Below, piece after piece: positions 25,916-36,200 of a stretch of DNA of 64,000 nucleotides; the first letter of the stretch is position 1, and each line of letters starts with the position of its first letter. Both the position numbers and the translations under genes were made by a program. The notes beneath the pieces were generated by a model. It searched no databases. It saw only the letters and a program-made list of their open reading frames with translations, and was not told where the DNA came from. This DNA is from Schleiferia thermophila (GTDB lineage: Bacteria > Bacteroidota > Bacteroidia > Flavobacteriales > Schleiferiaceae), in NCBI RefSeq assembly GCF_003337435.1, contig NZ_QPJS01000003.1, forward strand, positions 1 to 64,000, read 5' to 3'.

Positions 25916-26974
25916 TTAAATTCTCTCCCGGAGCAGTATTTTTTCATAATGCTTGTAAATAGTGTTCCATTGATGTTCAGCTCTCAGCACAGGAATGCCC
26001 TTGGGCGGATCCAGATGCAACTGATGGGAAAGTTCGTCTGCATTTCTGAATGTTGGAAAACCGTACATATCAGCAAGATATTGGTTGAAGGGATTTCTGT
26101 GTGCCAGGACCCTGCGATGATGGGAAAGTACCTGTATTAATGAAGGATTGGTACCTCCGGCCGAGTGACCATGGAGATAATACCTGCAATTTTTTCGCAG
26201 CCATAGCGCATGCTCCTTTTTGAAAACACTGCCAATAAATTGAATATTCGGAGTCTGACAATATTTTTTTTTGAGAAATCTTCCATGGTTGGTATCGGTA
26301 GAACCGGCGATGATCAGTTCTGCCGGGCTATTTGCTTGAATCCAGCCTTTTATAATGGTTTCAATTTGATTTTCCGGTTCAAGTCGTGCCATTACCAAAT
26401 CAAAGATACGATCCTTCCAGTGCTCGGGAGGCTTCGGAGTCACGGAAGTGTCATCCTCGCCATAGGCGATGTAGGTAATTTGTGCCAAAGGATATTTTTC
26501 TGTCAGATAGGAATGAATCACCGGATGATCCGCTATCAAAATATCAGCTGCTGATGCCGCTGTTCTTTCGCTCCATCTCAAAAAACGTCTGACCGGAGCC
26601 GTGTATTTTTCTCTTTTCCACTCAAGGCCGTCCATATGCTGGACTATCTGGCAGTTACCAGGTAACAGGTTGCTCCAAATTGCTGAACTGGTATAGCCCA
26701 AAAGCAGGATGGCATCAGGTTTCCACTTTCTGGTTTTCATTATTGAAAGCAGGTCGTATATGAACTGGCCTGCTGCTCCTATCGGAGGGTCGAAGATGTT
26801 TACAATGTCAAGATTGGCCGCTGAAGTGTCTTTATCGGGATGTCTTGAAGACCGGCTGACAAGCACCTGATGGCCTGATGCAGAAAAGTAAAGGGCGAGC
26901 TTTTCTGCCAGCCATTCAAATCCTCCATATGCATTGGGGATCCCTCTGCTTCCAAGAATGGCTATTCTTGCCAT
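25916..26974 (-). CDS. Glycosyltransferase, DUF1972 / GT4-like
   Basis: This 352-residue protein opens with the DUF1972 donor-binding start seen in rhamnosyl- and related transferases (ILGSRGIPNAYGGFEWL) and has a GT-B type C-terminal half with HSAGGTNPSLIQVL for nucleotide-sugar binding. It probably adds a sugar to a surface polysaccharide or lipid-linked glycan at the inner membrane; donor and acceptor are unknown. The gene begins one base after the DPP III-like gene ends, so the two are co-transcribed. No other glycan genes stand nearby. Confidence 0.85.
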   Translation of the reverse strand: MARIAILGSRGIPNAYGGFEWLAEKLALYFSASGHQVLVSRSSRHPDKDTSAANLDIVNIFDPPIGAAGQFIYDLLSIMKTRKWKPDAILLLGYTSSAIWSNLLPGNCQIVQHMDGLEWKREKYTAPVRRFLRWSERTAASAADILIADHPVIHSYLTEKYPLAQITYIAYGEDDTSVTPKPPEHWKDRIFDLVMARLEPENQIETIIKGWIQANSPAELIIAGSTDTNHGRFLKKKYCQTPNIQFIGSVFKKEHALWLRKNCRYYLHGHSAGGTNPSLIQVLSHHRRVLAHRNPFNQYLADMYGFPTFRNADELSHQLHLDPPKGIPVLRAEHQWNTIYKHYEKILLRERI

Positions 26975-26975
26975 A

Positions 26976-29000
26976 TCAATTGGTCAAAGGAAGGAAGCTG
27001 TATTGTCTTCCATACTCCAGCATTTGCTCCTTGAAAGATGTAGGATATTCAACCTTGATGTCAACAATTTTTCCGTTGAGCTCTACAGGAACGAGCTTAG
27101 GATTAATAAAACCGGCATAAGGCGGAATATTCAGGGCCTCCGTCCTGCGCAGGACTTCTGCATGCAGTTCTTGGTCTACTTTTACTCCATACAATTCTAC
27201 AAGTCTTTTTGCGGCAGCAAAATCGCCTTCGCTTTTGATGCGTTGTATTTCGCGTAGCAGTTGTCCGATGAGGTTGCGCATTTCATTATAGTCGTTTACA
27301 ATGAAATACGTTTTGCCGTTGAGGGATTTTTTTTCAATTATGTTGTTTGGCTTTCCATGTTCATAGAGCCATTTGGCTATGAGCTGCCGGTTTCTCATAT
27401 GGTCTTCTTCAAGTTGTTCTCCAGGTTTTAGTCTTCTTAACTGAAGCATAAGACCGTTTCTGATATAGCTGTCGTACTCTGCTTTTCCTATTTCGGGGGA
27501 GTCAATCAATCCTAGTTGTAACAGGTATGGGTCGGTAATGAAGTACAGTGCTACAAGGTCTGCGCGGGCTTCTTCGATGGTGGAGTAGTAAAGGGAAAGC
27601 CTTTCGCGTGCATCGTTTATTCCAGGTTTTGGCTGGCCTGAAGCATGGCCAATGACTTCATGCAGGGCGGTATGGAGTTTTGAAGCCTGACCGCCATATT
27701 TAAGTGCTCTTTCCAGTTCAGCGGTGGTAAAGCAGAATTCTTCCAATATAGGTTTTAAACCGGCTTTCTCATATGCGTCTTCGATATTGCCAAGGCTTAC
27801 GGATTTGGAGCCGTATTGTACTCTGATCCAATCTGCATTGGGCAGATTCACTCCGATGGGGGTAGCCGGCGATGCATCACCGGCCTCTCCTGCTACATGT
27901 ACCACTCTGTAAGAGATGCCTACTACCCTTTCTTTTTTGAAGATCGGGTCAATGGGAGAGTTTTTCTCAAACCAGTTGGCGTTTTCAGAAAGTACTCGCA
28001 TTCTTTTTGTCGCCTGAAAGTCCTCGATTTGTACTATGGATTCATAGTTGGCTTTATAGCCTATGGGGTCGTTGTACACTTCAATGAACGAGTTGATGTA
28101 ATCAATGGCGCCGTCGGTGGCTTGCACCCATGCAATGTTGTACTGGTCCCATATGCGCAAGTCACCGGTTTTGTAATACTCGATCAGAAGTTGGAGAGCT
28201 TTTTTTTGTTTTTCATTTTCAGCTACTTCGGTAGCCTTTTCAAGCCAATAAACGATTTTTTCAATAGCTGCGCCGTACATTCCGCCTACTTTCCAGATCT
28301 TTTCTGCCAGAGAGCCATCAGGTAGGCGTACCAGTTTGCTGTTTAATCCATACGATGGTGGAGTAGGGTCATCGGGTTTCATCATTGCTTTGTAAAAATT
28401 TTCGGCTTCTGCAGTGGTGATTCCAGGCTCGTAGAAATTTACTGCACTTTCGAGTACCGGATCGCTGCCCTCGTCGCGTACTACTTTTCTGGCTTCAATA
28501 TTTGGATTGAAAATAAATTCCAGAACATCCTCGGGCAGGCTCTGATGGGTTTTTTTCAGAAGTGTAAGAAAATAATCCCTGGAAAAGCCGGGCTGAAATT
28601 TCTGGTGGGAGTAGTGGTGATGTGCTCCATTGGAAAACCAAAAGCGCTTGACATATTCCTCAAATGCGCTCCACTGGGGGTCAGTTTCTGTATTGTCTAA
28701 CTCGGATATGATTTTGTCAAAGCAGTGTCGTAGCGTGAGGTTGTAGCGGTGGTTTTGGTCGTAGATGATATCACGCCCTGATAAGCCGGCTTGCACGAGG
28801 TAGTATACCAGAAGTTTCTGATTGACTGAAAGGCTGTCAAATTCAGGGATTTGGTATCGAAGAATGCGTATATCTGCGAAGCGTTCTGCTTCCCACTGAA
28901 AGTCATCTGTCATGGAGTTTTGAGTTGGTGTATTGGTGTTGCAGCTTTGAAGAGCTATGGCTGTGGAAACAAATGCGGAGGTAATTTTTTTAGCTACCAT
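26976..29000 (-). CDS. Dipeptidyl peptidase III-like metallopeptidase (M49), lipoprotein
   Basis: This 674-residue protein of peptidase family M49 cleaves dipeptides from the N-terminus of short peptides. The zinc motif HEVIGH (HExxGH, from about residue 447) and the downstream EEARAD motif are intact. The N-terminus is a lipoprotein signal with lipobox LQSC (Cys20), which places the enzyme on the periplasmic or outer-membrane side. Bacteroidota homologues are sometimes misnamed dihydrofolate reductase in databases; nothing here supports that. It lies 61 bp after gldA on the same strand and 1 bp before the glycosyltransferase gene. Confidence 0.9.
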   Translation of the reverse strand: MVAKKITSAFVSTAIALQSCNTNTPTQNSMTDDFQWEAERFADIRILRYQIPEFDSLSVNQKLLVYYLVQAGLSGRDIIYDQNHRYNLTLRHCFDKIISELDNTETDPQWSAFEEYVKRFWFSNGAHHHYSHQKFQPGFSRDYFLTLLKKTHQSLPEDVLEFIFNPNIEARKVVRDEGSDPVLESAVNFYEPGITTAEAENFYKAMMKPDDPTPPSYGLNSKLVRLPDGSLAEKIWKVGGMYGAAIEKIVYWLEKATEVAENEKQKKALQLLIEYYKTGDLRIWDQYNIAWVQATDGAIDYINSFIEVYNDPIGYKANYESIVQIEDFQATKRMRVLSENANWFEKNSPIDPIFKKERVVGISYRVVHVAGEAGDASPATPIGVNLPNADWIRVQYGSKSVSLGNIEDAYEKAGLKPILEEFCFTTAELERALKYGGQASKLHTALHEVIGHASGQPKPGINDARERLSLYYSTIEEARADLVALYFITDPYLLQLGLIDSPEIGKAEYDSYIRNGLMLQLRRLKPGEQLEEDHMRNRQLIAKWLYEHGKPNNIIEKKSLNGKTYFIVNDYNEMRNLIGQLLREIQRIKSEGDFAAAKRLVELYGVKVDQELHAEVLRRTEALNIPPYAGFINPKLVPVELNGKIVDIKVEYPTSFKEQMLEYGRQYSFLPLTN

Positions 29001-29061
29001 CAGAGATGCGGTTTAAATTCGACATGGATTGTATAAAAGCTTGGCGGAGGGGGTGGTACGG

Positions 29062-29979
29062 TTATGTGGATTCTTGTGCGGGCAAAACTTTGGTAAGTTC
29101 TCTGAAGATGTCTTCAATTTTAGTTTCCCTTTGCTGAATATTGAGTATGGCATTTTTTGTCCGCACTGCTTGTTCGAAGATGTTCTTGCGGACATCGACC
29201 TGAGCAGGGGCCTCTATGATCCAGTGCTTGCCCTCGCGTCTGGCCCGAGTGATGCCATCGATGGCTTTGAACCATGCATTTGATACTTCTTTTTCCAGCT
29301 CTACGATCAGGGTTTGTCGGCCGGAGGCTTTTCGTAGGTTTTCTGTAGAAGTGTCGGCTACGATTTTTCCTTTATTGATAATGATGACTCTGGAGCAGAG
29401 AATTTCTACTTCTTGCATGATGTGGGTGGAAAGCATTACCGTTTTCGAATGCCCTAGGTCGCTTATCAGACGGCGGATTTCGACGATTTGGTTGGGATCA
29501 AGACCGGTAGTTGGCTCGTCGAGGATAAGCACTTCTGGGTCGTGAAGCAGTGCATGTGCCAGTCCTACCCTTTGCCGATATCCCTTGGACAGCTGGCCGA
29601 TTCGCTTGCTTACTTCGGGGGTGAGGCCGGTCTTTTCGATCATTTCATCGACTCGAGCTTTTGAGACGCCGGTGATTCCGGCCATAAACTGAAGGAATTC
29701 TCTAACGTACATGTCCAAATACAGGGGGTTGTGTTCAGGCAAATAACCTACTTTTCGCCTGACGGTCAGGCTATGAGTGGATATATCGAGTCCGTCGATT
29801 AGTGCCGTGCCGGAGGTTGGTGGAATAAAACCAGTCAGAATTTTCATCATGGTACTTTTTCCAGCCCCATTGGGTCCTAAAAATCCTACGATTTCTCCCT
29901 TTGATATGGAAAACGAAACTTCATTCAGGGCTTTTTGAGTGCCATATAGTTTTGAAATGTTTTTTACTTCAAGTGACAT
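29062..29979 (-). CDS. gldA: Gliding-motility ABC transporter ATPase GldA
   Basis: This 305-residue ABC ATPase has Walker A GPNGAGKST (35-43), signature LSKGYRQRVGLAHAL, Walker B LILDEPTTGLD and H-loop STHIMQE. The length and C-terminal region match GldA, which with GldF and GldG forms a transporter required for gliding in Flavobacterium johnsoniae. The ATG at 29979 follows the xseB stop by two nucleotides, which fixes the start. gldF and gldG are not in this window, so the transporter cannot be confirmed as complete. It is the last gene of the ruvA-sprA-xseB-gldA run. Confidence 0.85.
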   Translation of the reverse strand: MSLEVKNISKLYGTQKALNEVSFSISKGEIVGFLGPNGAGKSTMMKILTGFIPPTSGTALIDGLDISTHSLTVRRKVGYLPEHNPLYLDMYVREFLQFMAGITGVSKARVDEMIEKTGLTPEVSKRIGQLSKGYRQRVGLAHALLHDPEVLILDEPTTGLDPNQIVEIRRLISDLGHSKTVMLSTHIMQEVEILCSRVIIINKGKIVADTSTENLRKASGRQTLIVELEKEVSNAWFKAIDGITRARREGKHWIIEAPAQVDVRKNIFEQAVRTKNAILNIQQRETKIEDIFRELTKVLPAQEST

Positions 29980-29981
29980 AA

Positions 29982-30230
29982 TCAAGGGATATCGTTGGTG
30001 GTGATTTCCTGCCCTTCATTTTCTGCTTCCTGCAGTCTATTGAGGATATCCTGAACGGTTACTTCCGTTTCAGAGAGTTTATCCCGGCAGAATTTGATCA
30101 GGGTTTCCGCTTGGCGCACCAGTTCTACCAGTTGGTCTGGGTCGATATCGTCCTTTTCCAGTTGACTAGCGATGTCGTGCAGCTGATCCATTGCTTCTGA
30201 AAAGGTAGTCTGTTTCTGTGTGTTTTCCAT
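29982..30230 (-). CDS. xseB: Exodeoxyribonuclease VII small subunit
   Basis: This 82-residue helical protein matches XseB: FSEAMDQLHDIASQLE, then LVELVRQAETLIKFCRDKL, the two-helix hairpin of the small subunit. With XseA it degrades single-stranded DNA. xseA is not in this window. The gene is wedged between sprA (9 bp gap) and gldA (2 bp gap). Confidence 0.9.
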   Translation of the reverse strand: MENTQKQTTFSEAMDQLHDIASQLEKDDIDPDQLVELVRQAETLIKFCRDKLSETEVTVQDILNRLQEAENEGQEITTNDIP

Positions 30231-30239
30231 CGGGCGTGG

Positions 30240-33200
30240 TTATTGAGCCAAATTTACGCGAATTGATATTCCCACATTGGTGTTGGAAGTGGGGAAGGCA
30301 TTGGAAGTTTTATAGGTGGAGATGATCTGGTCATAAAACACTTTTGCATTCACGCGGGCGCTGATGGCATAATCGGCCGATACCTTAATGGTAGTGATGC
30401 GACTGCCGGCTGTTACTTGGTCAACTCTTTCTACGATTCTTCTAATAATGACCTGATTATCACGGATCGACACATCGGCTCTAAGTTCCAGGTTGCTTTG
30501 TGGTTTACGACCGGTTTCGCCCAGACTGACAAATTGGAGTTTAACATCTTTGACTACATATCCTGCTCCTACGACAATTTCATTTCCACGGGAGTCAGTC
30601 AGCTGATTGTTTGCCAGACTGAGGTTTTGCATCCGGTCTTTTTTGTAATCGATTCTGAGGGTCATGGAGTTTTTCATTCGTACATTAAAGCCAATCAGTG
30701 GCGACCATTGCTCTACGATGGTAGCTGAGGCGATCTGGAATTCAGGCAGAAAATCTCCATTTTCGTTGATGGGTGGTTCACCGTCTTCCAATCGCTGCTG
30801 AAGGATGAGATTTGTGTTGAAATTGCCAAGGGTATAGGTGCCCGTATAGCCGTGGCGGAGGGCGATGTTGGTGAAGTGTTTGTTGAAAAAGGGAATCTTG
30901 TTGAGCCCGTCATAAGTAAGCTGCCAATTGGGCAGTGGGATGGAATTCCGGCTGAATCTTGGGTCCAGGTCAATGGTTTTTGGGTCAAGTCCTGCAAATG
31001 CTGCGATGAAAGCCGGTATCAATACATCCTGTGAAGCATAGCTGTAGCCTTGCCATCCGTAGGCAGAGGTATCGGGATTGTCGATAAAGGTGGGATTATA
31101 AGTTGGGTCTGTTTGTTGCCGTTGATTTACCAGTCTTAAAGAAACATCTTCGCGGTATCGCAGGAATCGCTCGTACACATCGCTGCGAAACTCAGGACCT
31201 CTAATCCTTTCGAAGGAAGTGCGAAAAGCCCAGAACGAGGTGGTGTAAGTACCCATTTGAAAAAGGTTTTGCACCTGATAATCGAAAGCTGTGGCATCGA
31301 ACCGGAAAAATCCGTTTTGATTGAAGGTGCTGTTTCGTTGTGAGGTGAGTTCGATTCGAAAGGTATTGATGGGTTCCAGAGTGGCGCGTAGGTTGAGGTT
31401 TTCGGTTAAGGTATTTGAAAATTGATTGTTGAGCAATGGGGTTTTGGTGATCCATTCATTTTCTGCGGCCAGGGGTTTAATGTCTTTTTGTGAGCCGAAG
31501 GCAAAGTCTAGTCCGGGAGCTCTCCCTTGCTGGCCCAGCAGTTCAGGCTGTGGCATGAATCCGGGCAGCAGGGTTCCTCTGGTCAGAGTGTAGCCTCCTC
31601 CAACATTTCTGACGGTCATAAGAATTCGGGCTGATGTCTTTGCAAATTTCCTCAAGACAGATTCCTTATCTTCTTCTTGTTGTTTTTCGGATGGGTTTTG
31701 GTTGGTATTCCCGCGCAGATTGGCTGGTATATTGGGCCTTTGCTGACCTGGTCTTTGGGGTTGTTTAATCTGATTTGCTTCTTTGAAAAATTTAATTTTA
31801 TTGTAGAAATTGACCAGATTGGCCTGTCCGTTTACTTGCCAACTTTGGGAGTTTTGGATGGTGTTGCCCAAATTGAGGGAGTCGTTGTCTACGGCTGTGA
31901 GGGCGAGCAGGGAGTTCGACATCCAGTCGTAATCGGCTGTGTATCGTACGCTGGCGTTTATGAAGTTAAGCAGTGGTATTTTGCCAAATGGCAGGTCGTA
32001 GTTGACATTCAATGTGTGGTGGTAGTTGGTAGGTCTTCCACCGGCCAGGAGGTTTTCACGGATGGCGTTTCTTACGGAGTCAGCTGTCGATGGGCCATCG
32101 GGTTCGTCCACACGGGTAAACATGCGCGCCTGAAAATCAGCTCTTAGGGCCTTGGTAAGATCCCAGCTTAGGTCGTAGATGCGGTTGAAGGTAAAAGCCT
32201 TTTGGTAAGTGGTAGGAAGTCTGAAAGTTGGATTGTCTGTGTTGCGCATTTCGGCTTCGTTGTAGATACGCCAGAGCTCGGTTCTAAAGGTGAAGCGCGA
32301 AGGCATGTAGTTGAAATTAAAGTCCCTGATCAATGCCAGGTGCTTGTTTTGGAGGAATTTGATTTTTTTGAAGGGTTCGACTGGCTTTACCTGTGCCTGA
32401 TAATTGTAATTGAGTGCGCCCTTGTAATCCCGCCTTACATCAGAAACGGTGTTGATATCTCGGAAATAAATTTCATTGAATGAATAGGAGAGTGCAAAAT
32501 TTTCAATGTCGTACAACTGGGGTTTTCGCTTGGTATTGGTGCGTTCTTTTCGAACATTGGCAAAGTTGATACCGCGCCTAAGGGTATAGGTTTGGGCAAT
32601 TCGGCGCAGGGAATCGCGTTCGCGGTTGGTTTCTAGATTTCTAAGTGCATCGGGAAATTCGATGTCCATGTCGAGTGGGTTGAACATGGGATTGCGCCAT
32701 TCTTCGGCATAGCCAAAGAACATGGGAATTCTCAGCCGTACTTTTTCAGAAAAAAACTTCCCAAGCTCAAAGTTCGACTGCAGGTCGTAGGCAATGATTT
32801 CTTCCTTGCTTCTGGCGTTTACATTTTGGTCGATGGACCCGAAGCCTACGGTGGAATAATTTCCTGTAAGGGTAATGTTGGCAAAATCGGCCAGTTGGGC
32901 ATTTACCCTTCCGGCGGCTGCATATCCTCCACGATTGTCAAACCCGCCGAGTCGAAGTTCGTTTACCCAGATTTCGGCACATTTTGGCAGGCCATCGTCA
33001 TTGGGGTCACCGAGTTGTTTTTTGGGATTTCTGACACCTATCATGATGGTCCGTACATTGCCCAGATTGGGCACACCTACGATGGTGATTTTTCGTCCAC
33101 CTCTATCTACTGTGAAGCGGGTTTGCAGCGGCACTCCTGCTCTGTCACGCTCGAGTTTGATTTTTCTGATTTCATCCAGGTCAATGTCAAATTCGTTTTC

Positions 33201-36200
33201 GAGTGGCCAAATTTGTCTTGGGTCGACCTCTCCCCATTGGGTCACGACCAGTGGGATTTCATATTCGTAGTAGTTTTGGCTAAAGTCGGCTCCAAGGCGG
33301 ATGAAGGCGGTGAGGTCCCCGTCTCGAAGGGGATTGGTCAGGTCCCGGGCTTCGGCATGTACAAACATCCTCAACCTTTTGTAAAGACGCATGTCCATTG
33401 CCAGGTTTCTGAATACGGCTCTTGCGTCGCCATCTTTGAGGTCGCAGACCCTGATGGCCAGGGATTGTTCATCCTGCTGCTGGATAGAAGAGGTGGCAAA
33501 GAGTTCCTGCCGCTCGATACCCGGAGGTAATACATAGTTGATGGGTACGCGTTGGCCGTTTTCTTCCAGGTTTACAACATTTACTTCGAATAGGGTGCCA
33601 TCGCTGTCGTCGTTGGCCAGGTCGTCGCGCATGCCGCTCAGGGAAAAAGGATATCGTCGCCATTCGCCCCTTACCAGCTCAAAGGCTGCAAAGCGCAAAA
33701 CGATGGGATTTTCCCAATTGTGCAAAAACAAGCGAATGAATCGGATGGATCTAAAGTCGCTGATAGGACCTATTACTTTGTCGGGCGTAAAAATCGGAAC
33801 CTTAAACTGATACCAGGTTACGGGTTTTCGGCTGCCGTCAGGCAATACATCTGTGGTGGTCTGGTACACATCGGTGATGTGATTTCGGCCAACTTGCAGG
33901 TCTTGAGGTCTGATGGAAATTCGATACTGGAAGTAGGTCTCCGAGCGCTGAAGGGTTTGGTCCATGTTTACATCTTCCATATCAGGGCGGTTGGTAGCAG
34001 TATTTGGGTAACCATCGGGCTGAGAGATGTCGCTATTGCCCTGGGGATTATTCCATTTTTTATACCGCTCGAGAATATCGGCCTGCAGATTATCGTAATT
34101 GTTTGAGCGGTAGAACTCGTAGTTGTCGGCTGCCGGATCGTTGAATACGGCATTGTATACTGCCGAACCCGTTCCAAATTGCGCAGCTAAGCGCTCCAGG
34201 AAGGTTTGATTTCTCAGTTTAAACCATTGTCGCTCTAATTCGTCATTGAGGCCGTCCATACCGACGTCTTGCACTTCCCTGGCTCCGGGTTCATTGTTAA
34301 AGGCTTGTACCTGAGGAACAATTTTCGGTACATAGCCCCAGGCGGTGGAATCAAGTTGTGCAAAGTTGCCATCGATCGGAAGTCCTTGTTCGAATGCCTG
34401 GCGGCCATCTTTCAGAATGTCTTCTGAGATATTGCCCAGGTTGATGTAGAGGTCACCTCCTTTGAGCGTGGGATCTTCCAGAAAAGGATCCAACAACCAG
34501 AATTGGATGAATTCAATGTTTTGTTCCTCAAAATTGTTGGTGAGCAGTTCGCGCATGATTCCTCCCCACCTGGAGCGCGGATTGTTGAGCTTTCCATCTG
34601 AATTAAGTCCGGCCGAAATACCGGGTTCTCCTTCTACATCAAAGTTGTAGGGACCTCTTTCTTCGGGATAGTAGGCGATATCGAGAGTGGGAATGTTTCG
34701 AGGCATGGCCGGGTCGAGCCTTCGGTTGGGGAAAACCTCCTTTACAAGGATTTCGCGCATGTAATGGTTGGACCGCATGACCCGGTCGGCACGCACATTG
34801 GCCGGGGTCTGGGAGTTGGCCTGAAAGAACAGGGGATCAATGGTGTACCAGGCGATCCTTGCCCGGTTAAAGCCGATTCGAATGTCGTTGTTGAGTTCGG
34901 CTTCAGGGAAGAGTTCGCTCTGACCGGAGGGTATACTGGCCAATTGCCATCGCATGGGGTTTCGTATGTCGATGAGTGTTTGTGAGCTTTCGAAATCATC
35001 GATGTAGGTGGTTTCTTCACGGTCTAATTTAATAGCTCTGGGGGAGCCGGGTATCAGCTGTGCAAATTCTCCCTGGGCGTTAATGGTTGATGGGGCTTTG
35101 GTGGAAATAAAGGGCAGTGCATCGACGAGTTTTGTAAGGATGGGAGCTTCTTTACTGTATTGGGTATTGAGTCCCCAGATGGTGTTGGCAATGGGTTCGA
35201 AGCCTAGATTTACTTTTTGTGTAAACGGACGTTCTCTCAGGTGTAGAAGGGTACCGCCAATGTTCCAATGTTCGCTTACACGGTGATCTACGTTGATTCC
35301 GGCAAAGGATTTCACATTCGCACCAAAGAGGGCATTGTTTTCAAAGTCCACTCTTATGGGTAAGCCAGAGTTGATGATGCCCTCGTCAAGTATCCTCACA
35401 CGCCCAAGGTTGTAATCTACGGTGTATTGTGTGCCTTCCTGGAGTTTTACTCCACCGGCAGTCACGGATACGGAGCCTCGCGGAATGTTAATGGCATTCA
35501 GTTGTATTTCGCTGCCTGATGCCGACTTATACCTTCCTCTCAGAAAAAATTTATTGAGTTTGGTCATCTCCTGTGCTCTGAACCGTGTACTGTCGTAGAG
35601 CTGCTGAAAGACGTATCGCTGCCTTAGTTCATCGTTTTCGAGTTTTGAAGCCAGATGCCGCCCGAAGGGTTCCACCACGGGAAAGTAAATTCTTCCTGTT
35701 TGTGGATTAATGGTCACATTTGGCACGAAGTCGAAAAATCCGTCGGGAAAGGGGTCGTTGTTGTTGTTCAGCCGGTCGAGCCCCATTACACGAAGCAACA
35801 GTTCATTTCGGAGATTTCCCTCTGGCAGAAAGGGGATGGGCACGCCGGTCTCATCGTTCCAATAGAGCACATCGAGTTTAAAGTCTTGAGGATTAATCTG
35901 GAATGCGTTAAGAGAGTAAACATTTTTCATCATCAGATGCCAGATAGGCACGCGTACATTGAGCAGGGTGGCTTTGAGCAATTTCAGTACAAGGGTAGCG
36001 GGTGGAGATACACCATCGTTGCTAAATTCACCGACCTGATAGGTCTTTCCATTAGCAGTGTATTGAAAGGCGACTGCCAGCACTTCGTCCTGGTTGAGGG
36101 CCTGGTTTAGAGAAATGTACCCGAGCTGTGGGTGAAAAGTATATTCATTAGGTGAAAGGAGGCGTGCATTGGTTAGGTCTTCGAAATCGATACCGGGTTC

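Noticed and set aside
26976-29000. 'Dihydrofolate reductase' label sometimes given to such proteins
   Set aside because: The size, the HExxGH zinc motif and EEARAD identify peptidase family M49; no DHFR motif is present.
32826-33530. 234-codon plus-strand frame
   Set aside because: It lies entirely opposite sprA and has no recognisable protein features.
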